A DNA stretch of 64,000 nucleotides from contig OZ024935.1 in assembly GCA_964017235.1 (NCBI GenBank), forward strand, positions 9,176,001 through 9,240,000, written 5' to 3'. Position numbers and translations under genes: made by a program. The DNA comes from Sabellastarte sp. h YS-2021 (taxonomy: Eukaryota > Annelida > Polychaeta > Sabellida > Sabellidae). Position 1 is the first letter of the stretch; every line of letters starts with the position of its first letter. The notes under the pieces were generated by a model. The model was not told where the DNA came from. It did not search any database and was given only the letters and a program-made list of their open reading frames with translations. This document shows, piece after piece, positions 10,437 through 20,600 of this stretch.

Positions 10437-13400
10437 AATGATTTACTCAACAGTGAGAGCCTGAAAGAAGCTATTGCTCAGCTATGCCATGACATAGAGG
10501 TCTGCAATTTCACTATGTTATAGCTGACCAAAACGTCTGTGAATAACATATTTAACAAAATACTCTAAATGTAATAGTTTTCAAGTTACTACTGATTTAC
10601 TCAAGAGTGAGAACCTCAAAGTAACTATTACTCAGCTATGCAATGAGCTACATGTCTGAATTTTTGCTCTGTTATAGCTGACCTAAAAGTAGGTGAACAA
10701 CATATTTAAGCAAAATACTGTAAATGCCATAGTTTCCAAGTTACAACTGATTTACTCAATAGTGAGAACCTGAAAATAGCTATTGCTCCGCTATGCCATG
10801 AGCTATAGGTCTGTAATTTCACTATGTTATAGCTAACCCAAAAGTAGGTCAACAATATATTTTAACAAAATACTCCAAATGCAATATTTTTCAAGTTATA
10901 GCCGATTTACTCAACAGTCAGTGCCTGAGAATAGCTATTGCTCAGTTGTGCCATGAGCTACAGGTCTGTAATTTCACTATGTTATAGCTGACCCAAAAGT
11001 AGCTGAATAACATATTTAAACAAAATTCTGTAAAGGCAATAGTTTTCCAATTACAACTGATTTACTCAACAGTGAGAACTTCAAAGTAGCTATTACTCAG
11101 CTATGCAATGAGCCACAGGTCTGGAACTTCACTATGTTATAGCTGACCCCAAAATAGGTGAATAACATATTGCAACAAAATACTCTAAATGCAATAGTTT
11201 CCAAGTTATAAGTGATTTACTCAACAGTGATAACCTAAAAGTAGCTATTACTCAGGTATGCCATGAGCTACAGGTGTGAAATTTTACTATGTTATAGCTG
11301 ACCCAAAAGTAGCTGAATAACATATTTATACTAAATTCTCTAAATGCAATAGTTTTCAAATTATAAGTGATTTGCTCAACATTGAGAACTTCAAAGTAGC
11401 TATTACTCAGCTATGCAATGAGTCACAGGTCTGGAACTTCACTATGTTATAGCTGACCCCAAAATAGGTGAATAACATATTGAAACAAAATACTCTAAAT
11501 GCAATAATTTCCAAGTTATAAGCGATTTACTCAACAGTGATAACCTCAAAGTAGCTATTACTCAGCTATGCCATGAGCTACAGGTCTGAAATTTTACTAT
11601 GTTATAGCTGACCCAAAAGTAGGTGAACAACATATTAAGCAAAATACTGTACATGCAATAGTTTTCAAGTTACAACTGATTTACTCAATAGTGATGACCT
11701 AAAAGTAGCTATTACTCAGCTATGCCATGAGCTACAGGTCTGAAATTTTACTATGTTATAGCTGACCCAAAAGTAGCTGAATAACATATTTATACTAAAT
11801 TCTCTAAATGCAATAGTTTTGCAATTACAACTGATTTACTCAATAGTGAGAACCTCAAAGTAGTTATTACTCAGCTATGCAATGAGCTACAGGTCTGAAA
11901 TTTTACTATGTTATAGCTGACCCAAAAGTAGGTGAACAACATATTTAAGCAAAATACTGTAAATGCAATAGTTTTGAAGTTACAACCGATTTACTCAATA
12001 GTGATGACCTAAAAGTAGCTATTACTCAGCTATGCCATGAGCTACAGGTCTGAAATTTTACTATGTTATAGCTGACCCAAAAGTAGCTGAATAACATATT
12101 TATACTAAATTCTCTAAATGCAATAGTTTTGCAATTACAACTGATTTACTCAATAGTGAGAACCTCAAAGTAGTTATTACTCAGCTATGCAATGAGCTAC
12201 AGGTCTGAAATTTTACTATGTTATAGCTGACCCAAAAGTAGGTGAACAACATATTTAAGCAAAATACTGTAAATGCAATAGTTTTCAAGTTACAACCGAT
12301 TTACTCAATAGTGATGACCTAAAAGTAGCTATTACTCAGCTATGCCATGAGCTACAGGTCTGAAATTTTACTATGTTATAGCTGACCCAAAAGTAGCTGA
12401 ATAACATATTTATACGAAATTCTGTAAATGCAATAGTTTTCCAATTACAACTGATTTACTCAATAGTGAGAACTTCAAAGTAGCTATTACTCAGCTGTGC
12501 CATGACCTACAGGTCTGAAATTTCACTATGTTATAGCTGGCCCAAAAGTAGCTGAATAACATATTTATACGAAATTCTCTAAATGCAATACTTTTGCAAT
12601 TACAACTGATTTACTCAATAGTGAGAACCTCAAAGTAGTTATTACTCAGCTATGCAATGAGCTACAGGTCTGAAATTTTACTATGTTATAGCTGACCCAA
12701 AAGTAGGTGAACAACATATTTAAGCAAAATACTGTAAATGCAATAGTTTTCAAGTTACAACCGATTTACTCAATAGTGATGACCTAAAAGTAGCTATTAC
12801 TCAGCTATGCCATGAGCTACAGGTCTGAAATTTTACTATGTTATAGCTGACCCAAAAGTAGCTGAATAACATATTTATACGAAATTCTGTAAATGCAATA
12901 GTTTTCCAATTACAACTGATTTACTCAATAGTGAGAACTTCAAAGTAGCTATTACTCGGCTATGCCATGACCTACAGATCTGAAATTTCACTATGTTATA
13001 GCTGGCCCAAAAGTAGCTGAATAACATATTTATACGAAATTCTCTAAATGCAATAGGTTTTAAGTTACAAGTAATTTACTCAATAGTGAGAACTTCAAAG
13101 TAGCTATTACTCAGCTATGCAATGAGCCACAGATCTGAAACTTCACTATGTTATAGCTGATCCCAAAATAGGTGAATAACATATTGAAACAAAATACTCT
13201 AAATGCAATAGTTTCCAAGTTATAAGCGATTTACTCAACAGTGATAACCTAAAAGTAGCTATTACTCAGCTATGCCATGAGCTACAGGTCTGAAATTTTA
13301 CTATGTTATAGCTGACCCAAAAGTAGCTGAATAACATATTTATACGAAATTCTCTAAATGCAATAGTTTTCAAGTTATAAGCGATTTACTCAACAGTGAT

Positions 13401-13725
13401 AACCTAAAAGTAGCTATTACTCAGCTATGACATGAGCTACAGGTCTGAAATTTCACTATGTTATAGCTGACCCAAAAGTAGCTGAATAACATATTTATAC
13501 GAAATTATTTATTCTCTAAATGCAATAGTTTTTAAGTTACAAGTGATTTTACTCATGATGGAAGTTACTGAAAAGCCCAAAAGTAGCTATTACTCACTTA
13601 GCTATTGAGACAGGCACCCAACTTACTCACCATATTGTAGCTATGCAAAAAGTAGCTGAATAACATATTTTAACAAAATGCTCTAAATGCAACACTTTTC
13701 AAGTTATAAATGATTTTGTGCATGA
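10437..13725. repeat. Satellite array, 155-bp unit, about 21 copies, with 310-bp higher order
   Basis: GATTTACTCAA recurs at 10440, 10594, 10749, 10904, 11059 and 11214 and so on, a steady 154-155 bp period. Each unit contains CTATTACTCAGCTATGCCATG, ACTATGTTATAGCTGACCCA and AAATGCAATAGTTTT. Two unit types alternate in the middle: one reads GTAGCTGAATAACATATTTA, the other GTAGGTGAACAACATATTTA. The 310-bp pair at 11680-11988 is nearly identical to 11990-12298, showing recent homogenisation. Edge units (10440-10900 and 13540-13725) are the most diverged. Bivalves are known to carry a 160-bp satellite (BIV160); I cannot say whether this is related. Confidence 0.92.
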
Positions 13726-13729
13726 TTTC

Positions 13730-14160
13730 ATGAATTTTAATGCATTAAAAATTATTAAAAAAATTTATTAAAAAAAAAGTAAGACAGATCCAGGTCTCAT
13801 ACTCACACAAGAGAATCTACCTGTGGCCTAGTACATATATGCAAGATATGAGAGAAATCCCTGCAATAGTCACTGAGAAAATTGTGATTAAGTGTTGAAA
13901 TTTTTACACTTTTGGTGGGGGTACCCCCCTTGTAATGTCTCTAGCAAACAGACGAACAGACAGATTTGCATGCCTTGAACAATTTTTCATCCTCGATAGA
14001 TAAGGTATCTTTTAAAAAAAACAGTACGTCTCTAGGCCTTGTAGTTTTGGAGGAGAAGTTGTTCACGCGGACGCGGACGCGGACGCGTACGCGTACGCCC
14101 ACGCCGCAGAGTGACGACATAATGTCAGCTGACTGACAAGTCAGCTGACATAAAAACTCC
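13730..14160. repeat. Satellite-flanking repeat with GCGGAC microsatellite and 13-bp inverted repeat
   Basis: The array decays into an A-rich stretch. Then comes a non-coding block with a (GCGGAC)n/(GCGTAC)n tract at about 14070-14096 and a perfect 13-bp inverted repeat with a 4-nt loop at 14122-14151 (ATGTCAGCTGACT and its complement). The block may be the end of the element that carries the array; this is not proven. Confidence 0.4.
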
Positions 14161-15690
14161 TATATTTTAATGTGTGTAAACATTCCGATGTTTATGAACA
14201 TTTATTATACACCACAAGTCATATTTTACCAACATACTGGGGAACGTTTTCCGGCTAATGGTTTTTAAATATATTCCATGGCGACTTTGCACAAAAGGAT
14301 TAACTGTTTATGTTTTCCTTTGAATATTTCTAAAACCATGTTCCCCATAAAGATATGTCAACAGAGTGTCTACTGCTTTACTGCTTTAAAATACAAGAAG
14401 AAAAGGCGGTGAAGTGTAAAAGTTTAAAAGATTTCTTAAAGTTTTTCTTTTTTAATTCACTGGGACTCATTTGTTTCATTTCAGACTTTTCGCAAACAAT
14501 AGACTGACATCTAAGGTAGCCTGTACATATTCTCCTTACACAGCTGCAAAGAGGTGGAAAATGGACGCAAATGAATCCACATAATGTGTAACCTTTGTGG
14601 CCACAACTGCTTTTCTTGCACAGTCACTAACAGCCAAATGTGTGATGGATATTTTTATACCAGAGTTGACAACATACATGCAGTAAAAATACATTTAACT
14701 TAGACTTATTTCGGGAAAAGACTCAGTGAAAGACACCAAGTATAATACTTCATTTATTAGAGTCCTTTTACCTAAAATGTTTCATATGTGTATATTAGGC
14801 ATTTTTGTAAAAGCCAATGTCAATATATATGTAGACATACATGTGCATAAACATATGTTTGGTTTGTATAGAATCATTTGGAACTTCTCTGGTTTTTTAT
14901 GAGGTGAAACGATCAATAATGGAACAACTTTCTAAAGCCGTTCATTCCCTACAATTGTTACCTCAGGTTACTTTTGTCTGAAGACCTCTGGTATAACTCA
15001 AAATTCAAACTTTCAAGATAGAAAACGTAAAGGCTGGCATACCATTCAATGAGACTAAAGAGCTCCAGTCCAGTTTAAAACATGTTAAACCCTTGTGGAT
15101 GTCCCAAATTCTAATTTTTGTTTTAAGTCGCTCATGCACTAGTAACACCCCACCACCACCCCACACACCCCCACCCCCCACCCCCACCCCACCCCCGTTT
15201 GAAATTGTAAAGGGGGTTCGAGAGTGAACCCAAAGCAACAGGCTTAACATTTTAAACATCCCACACTGGATCGAGATTCATCCAAAATTATAATAAGAAA
15301 TCAACTGTTTCACAATCTTGCGGATGTCAAATCAGACTTCTTAAAGACCTACTTAGTTTTTCCCCGCAAAGAAAATTATTATATGAAAATAATCATGGAA
15401 TTTATGCCACGTAAACAAAATATTAGATAACGTCCATGCATGGATAGAATATCAGCCCGTTATCAGTTTTTAGGGAAAGTGTATAAATATAAAATTGGTG
15501 TTAACAAAAGCAGTCGGAGAGATATTTTGCGACTACTGTATAAACCATTAACTGTAAAATTACAAACTTTTCCGGGGTGGAGGGCAATGGTGGATATTTG
15601 TTCCAGACACGTGAACCCCTGCTTATTTAAAGCTGATTCCACCACTGTAAATTATTAGTCTAGACCACCGATTGAGGCGCTCTCTGTGTG
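14161..15690. other. No gene seen; C-rich low-complexity tract
   Basis: A run of CCACC/CCCC at 15147-15197 is strongly purine-rich on the minus strand and could form a G-quadruplex there. Otherwise the region is AT-rich and featureless; the short frames here lack splice or start support. Confidence 0.4.
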
Positions 15691-15725
15691 TTTCAAGCCT
15701 TTGGCATGAAACGGGGAATTTCCAC

Positions 15726-15780
15726 GAAAGTGAAAGTGAAACTGCTTCATCGTGCTTCTGTTTGTACGGTTATGTATATT
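15726..15780 (+). promoter_or_regulatory. ISRE-like element followed by a TATA-like box
   Basis: Positions 15726-15744 read GAAAGTGAAAGTGAAACTG, which fits the interferon-stimulated response element consensus (GAAANNGAAACT) with an extra GAAA half-site. TATGTATATTAA lies about 30 bp further on (15771-15782), and a GTAAAGT donor-like word at 15823 could end a short leader exon. IRF-family factors exist in bivalves. The arrangement suggests a plus-strand promoter of an immune gene, but no transcript is assigned; the nearest candidate exon is at 16684. Confidence 0.35.
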
Positions 15781-16683
15781 AAGAGGCATTCATTCAGCTA
15801 AGGTTTACAGTACCGTTTGCTCTTCCGTAAAGTATATTTTCTTTGAATACACTAAGAGTTGCAAGTGTACTTATCACGGTGTGTATGTACATATAAATAA
15901 GATACAATAAACCAGTTTATCTCTGCACGGTTGTTCGGCCAAAGGACTCCACAGAAGCAGACAAATATAACCACAGTGTTTTTTTATGTCATGTGACTCT
16001 TTATTTTTAGTCAATCTATTTTACTGGTGATATCCTTTGTTTAACCCAAGTTATCTTTCGTAAATTACTGTTTTTTTTCAATGGAAAACCCAATAACCAC
16101 ACCAGAATTCCCAGAGGTTATTTAAGGAGGTCCCCTATATTTCTATTCTTTATTTTTTAGCATTTCAATTTTGAAGTGTTAAAAAAGACAAAGAAGCATC
16201 TTAGATCGCGGCAGATACGTATGTAGCAAAGCCCATTTGTTTGCAAATGTGTCCAGCTCGTAATTGTTATTGCAGTTTACTTTTTAAAATGTTGCCAAGT
16301 GAATTTTGAATATTTTTTTTTTCCAACTACTCCATTTGAGATTAATTTTATTCCATATAAAATATATAAAAAGTAAATCAAACACCCAAATTGACACCTT
16401 CAAATTTGGCAAAAAAAAATTAAATGACACAGTTATAACCTAGACATATTGTGACCACCCATGTACCTTGTTATGATATCACCGGATGGTCTGACCCAAG
16501 AGTAATCAATTTCCAGTATGATCCCCACCAGTGTATATTATGGTTCTTAGTCTATTACATAAACTCTTTATAGTGTTAATGATTTTGATTCAGATCCGTG
16601 TGACCCAATGTTTACTGCAAATAACAAACAATTCACTTCCTGTATTGTTTTCAAATTTACCTTCTAAATATCTGTGACTTCAG

Positions 16684-16801
16684 GTTGGTTTTGGCAGCAT
16701 ACACAAATCCAAGAATAACTTCCTTTGTAACAGAAACGATCGGCACTTTTACAACAAACTGTCCAGAAGTTGTGTATCAGAGACTATGTCTCCTTATCTC
16801 T
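16684..16801 (+). CDS. Candidate internal exon of an unidentified gene
   Basis: ACTTCAG| precedes 16684 and a strong |GTAAGTATG donor follows 16801, bounding 118 bp. Two of the three plus-strand frames are open through it. The second frame reads LVLAAYTNPRITSFVTETIG and onward and looks the more protein-like; the first includes SIHKSKNNFLCNRNDRHFYN. No family is recognised. It could belong to the gene whose promoter may lie at 15726, or be a chance pairing of splice-like words. Confidence 0.25.
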
Positions 16802-17198
16802 GTAAGTATGTCTATCAAGGAACGGTTTCCTCAAAACGTCTGCCGGTTTTCATGAAACATTAACATCAAATGCAGCACAGTGTGAATCAATACATTAGAC
16901 AAGTCTCACAACCTGGGGACTATTTTTTTTCCTATAGAATAGCAGAGTCACGTTCTATTTACAGCACAAACTACTTTCGTTTTAGGCAGTACAGAATAAG
17001 TACACATTGCGTATAACACCACAAATAAAAGCAGTTTGTCTTTATGTAAATGTTAGCCTACTAGACTGATCTGATAATTATAATTGCCAAACAGGTTATG
17101 CTTTTGCATGATTTTGTTTGCCTGTTTGTCTGTCTGAGTATATTCGTGGTTACTAATGAATGCATGTTTATAAATTTTTATAAAGGTAGGGTCTGACT

Positions 17199-17245
17199 TA
17201 AATAAAAAGTGATTACATTTTGTTACCACTCTGCCACCGTGCCCT
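17199..17245 (-). mobile_element. SINE head fragment
   Basis: On the minus strand GGGCACGGTGGCAGAGTGGT followed by AAC is a tRNA-like A-box head closely similar to the heads of the SINEs at 2595 and 6690. No body or tail is recognisable, so it is a truncated or decayed copy. Confidence 0.45.
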
Positions 17246-17944
17246 CCTGAAAAATCGCTTAGAGACCTGTCAGAAGCAGTTGACTGGGTTAATAAAGATA
17301 CTTTTCTGAAATTCTTCTTCATTTAAAAAAATTATTTAAGTTTTCTTAATTAAACTGATTTGTAACCCTTTATGGCTGGGTGTTAGAAAAAACAATTCAA
17401 ATACAACTGTACTTGTATTTTCTCATCATACAACACAGCATCAATAAAGCAGAAAAGTAAGGGGCCCTTTTGTACAGAAACTGGATGCTTTAATTGTAAT
17501 GGTGTTGAAGTATAATCTGGTTCATGTTAATGTTGAACAATGGGGGATAAGTCCCTTTAATTATGTACAATGGTGAGAACTGCTTCTATTATATTTTACA
17601 AAGTGTGATTAAGACACACCAAATATAATCGCATGCTCTAAATCAATCCTTTTAAACTTATATTCTTTAATTGCTTGTTTACATCAGAATTATTAGAATT
17701 GCATTTATATTAAATGCATAGCCTCTGCAGATGGTGATCCTTACTTTTGTGGTCTTTTAGAAACAATTGGCTTTTAAAACATACTGCTGTTTGATTAATA
17801 TCAGTGATAACAATCCCTCTACTTAGATACTGAACTGCTTTGTAACTTTTGCGATCTTCGGTAAACAATCGGCTTTAATTGATTAATATTTGTGCAAACT
17901 GATGGACTCTTGTGAAATGGATTAAGAGTGATATTGTTATGCCT

Positions 17945-19496
17945 GTATATATATGTTGTATTGAATGTAGATAACTGTTGAATGTATACATTCAACGGGT
18001 CAAACCGTTGAATGTATAGATTCAATGGGCAAACTGTTGAATGTATACATTCAATGGCTCAGCTGTGGAATGTATAGATTCAATGGGTGAAACTGTTGAA
18101 TGTGTACATTCAATGGCTCAGGGCATGGAATGTGGAAATAATTTATAGTTGATAAGTTGATTGGAAGTATGAAGACTTATGTACACTTTAACATACACTG
18201 AGTATTTTCTAAAATCAAATCACTATTTATAGTAGTTGTAGGGATGATCAAAAGAAAAAGTCTTCTATTGAAGTGTTAGCAGGGGCTCAAAGAAGAAGAA
18301 TCTTGTAGGATTAAAGACTTTATAAACATAAAGAGTTCCCTTTAATCTACACTAGTGGGTAAATTGTTTATCGATATTGCCGATATTTATTGTTTTGGAA
18401 CTGGACTCCCGTTATCAAGATCTAAACATGTATTTCAATATCGCCATTTTAAGTAAAACTGTAAACTTACACTGTTAATACTCAAAGTAAAGCAAAAATC
18501 TGAAGACATAGTACACTTTTATCTCACATTTTTGAAGTTTTCGATGCGTTTTTGATGAAAACTGCATTGTTTTGTTTTGATTCATTTCGCTTCCTGTTAG
18601 CGGTTCGGGAAACACTAAAATAAAACGAATTCGGACTATTTGGTAGACAATATGAACCCCCCGATATCGCCCGATATTGAAATATTTTTACATTCAATAT
18701 CGATACCCACAAAGCCAAACGATTTACCCCCTAATCTACACACATTAAAACAATTGCTGTGATAATCAAAGCAAAGAACAAAGAGAGACAGTTCAAGCCT
18801 GAGTAATCTTTTGATCACTGATTACAGAAAAAGTTGTCACCTGAGTACCTCTTTAATGCTCTCCAAATTTGTGTGTGATTGTTTACAGTTAATCCATGAA
18901 AGAGGATCACAGAGGTGCAATTGCAATTAGTCTTACCACACCAAGAAACACAAGAGCATTGGGGTTCATTGTGATTATATAATTGGAAAATAGATTAATA
19001 TTTCTTGTTCTTTTTTATCCTTTACAAAATATTTAAACAATAATTAAGCCATGTTTTATAAATATTGAAAAAATATTTAAGGCTATAATACACTATACTA
19101 ATAAACTCAACTACATTTAACTTTTATATTAGTAAAAATGCATCATTAATTCATACAATATAATATTAAATTAAATAGGTTTTATAATAGTATTAACATT
19201 GCATCATTAATTTATACAATATAAATATTAAACTAAATAAGTTTTACATAAATATTAAACTGTTAAGGGACTACTTATAAAAATCATAATATTTAAAGAA
19301 CTTATACACATTCAATGATCATAACTGTTGAATGTACACATTCCACAGCCAAACTGTGGAATGTACACATTCAATGGCTATTTGCTGTTGAATGTGTACA
19401 TTCAACACCTAGGCCATTGAATGTATACATTCAACACTTGGGCCATTGAATCTATACATTCAACAGTTATCTACATTCAATACAACATATACACAG
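17945..19496. mobile_element. Insertion with inverted ends built of palindrome arrays
   Basis: Both ends consist of five near-palindromes of about 20 bp spaced 29-31 bp apart. The best is GTTGAATGTATACATTCAAC at 17977-17996. Left series: 17977, 18007, 18036, 18065, 18095. Right series: 19327, 19356, 19387, 19416, 19445. Outside them GTTGTATTGAATGTAGATAA (left) mirrors TTATCTACATTCAATACAAC (right), so the two ends form long inverted repeats. The interior is AT-rich, has no transposase frame and contains a further small insertion at 18353-18731. The insertion interrupts copy A of an older repeat, whose empty form is at about 20440-20460. Confidence 0.6.
18353..18731. mobile_element. Small MITE nested in the palindrome-ended element
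   Basis: TAATCTACAC occurs at 18343-18352 and again at 18732-18741 as a 10-bp direct repeat. Between them the ends are inverted copies: GGGTAAATTGTTTATCGATA at left against GGGTAAATCGTTTGGC... and TATCGATATTG from the right end. The 379-bp body has no coding function. A target-site duplication of 9-10 bp is typical of Mutator-like elements, but the termini alone do not fix the superfamily. Confidence 0.55.
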
Positions 19497-19514
19497 ATAT
19501 CAAATATTTATTTA

Positions 19515-19915
19515 GCATCTAGGGGCCAATTTGACCAGGTTAATATTTCTAGGGGCCGATTTGACCAGGGTGTTATTTTCATGGGGACCGATTTGACTAG
19601 GATGCTTTTTTCTGGCGACGGATTTGATGGGGGCCGAATTGTCTGTGATTCCCTGTGAACTAGAAAAGATTTTTTTTGGAAAACTTAGCTACTTGTAGGT
19701 GAGAAGGAAATGGTAGCTGTGATGACTGCCACAAACTAAGAAGCGGGTTTTAGGATGAGATGAAAATATCTCATCTAATCTAATTGAATGTGGACATTTA
19801 TAGCACTTAATCTCCGTCAACTGACAGGGAAGCTGGACGAATCGGCCCTTTGCCAAATCGGCCCTCGGCAAATCGGCCCACCAAAAAAGTCAGCCCTTGG
19901 TAAATTGGCCCCCAG
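19515..19915. repeat. GGGGCCGATTTG subterminal repeat cluster with inverted partner
   Basis: Three to four repeats of GGGGCC(G/A)ATTTGACCAGG, spaced about 30-35 bp, lie at 19520-19645. Inverted forms (AATCGGCCC, three to four times) stand at 19838-19912. The pair encloses about 200 bp and looks like the two ends of a non-autonomous element. A second direct cluster at 20477-20585 ends copy B of the old repeat. Confidence 0.55.
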
Positions 19916-19944
19916 TTGAAAACTTTTATAAATGCAAATTATCT

Positions 19945-20600
19945 ATAGAATTTATAGACCTGCACAAAGCATTGAACTGGGTTGTTTAAGATACTTTTTT
20001 CAGCATCATTACAACTTCTTAAGTTATGTTAGACTAAGTGTGATTAACACACATCAAAGATAATTGGATGCTGTTATCAATTCCTTTTTACCAATATCCT
20101 TTATAGTCCTGTTTATGATAGAATTATTAAAATTTCAATTATATATAATCCATTGCCTCTGCAGATGCGATCATAACTTATCATAGCTTTTAATGTATGC
20201 TACTGCTTGATTAGTATCTGTGCTAATAATCCCTCTGCTTAAACATTAAACTGTTTTGTAACTCTTGTGATTATTGGAGAACAATTGGCTTTAAGTCGTT
20301 AATATTTGTATTATATTTTGTATAAGTTTATTTGATTAACATTTGTGTAATTGCTTTATAAGTTTTTAGACTGAGATGAAGTGCTGAATAATCTTTATGT
20401 TTATATTTTATTTTAAAGTTAGGAATGACATTGTTATTCCTGACTTTTCACATAGATTTATATGCATTTACCATTTAGGGGCCGATTTGATCAGGTTAAA
20501 ATTTCCAGGGGCCGATTTAACTAGGTGTTATTTTCAAGGGGCCCGATTTGACCAGAATATTTTTTCTGGGGGGCTGAATTGTCTATGATTCACTGACAGA
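19945..20600. repeat. Old interspersed repeat, copy B
   Basis: Uninterrupted homologue of copy A (17265-19655), including the terminal GGGGCCGATTTG cluster and a terminal TGTCTATGATTCACTGACAG (TGTCTGTGATTCCCTGTGAA in copy A). It provides the empty site for the nested insertion in copy A. Confidence 0.6.

Larger units (their letters stand above)
17265..19655. repeat. Old interspersed repeat, copy A, interrupted by a nested insertion
   Basis: Segments 17265-17944 and 19497-19655 align in order with 19945-20600 (shared GCCTCTGCAGATG, CAATCCCTCT, CTGTTTTGTAACTcTTG, AACAATYGGCTTTAA, TAGGGGCCRATTTGAYCAGG). The alignment is broken at 17945-19496 by the palindrome-ended element, and copy A carries extra sequence around 17350-17560. 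No coding frame. Copy B gives the empty site. Confidence 0.65.

Noticed and set aside
10437-13725. Regularly repeated units that could suggest a CRISPR-like array
   Set aside because: The whole 155-bp unit is repeated without unique spacers and the context is eukaryotic; it is a satellite.
15005-15259. Glycine-rich minus-strand frame
   Set aside because: Translation of the C-rich low-complexity tract.
18524-18818. Two overlapping minus-strand frames
   Set aside because: They lie in the nested MITE and its host element; no transposase features.
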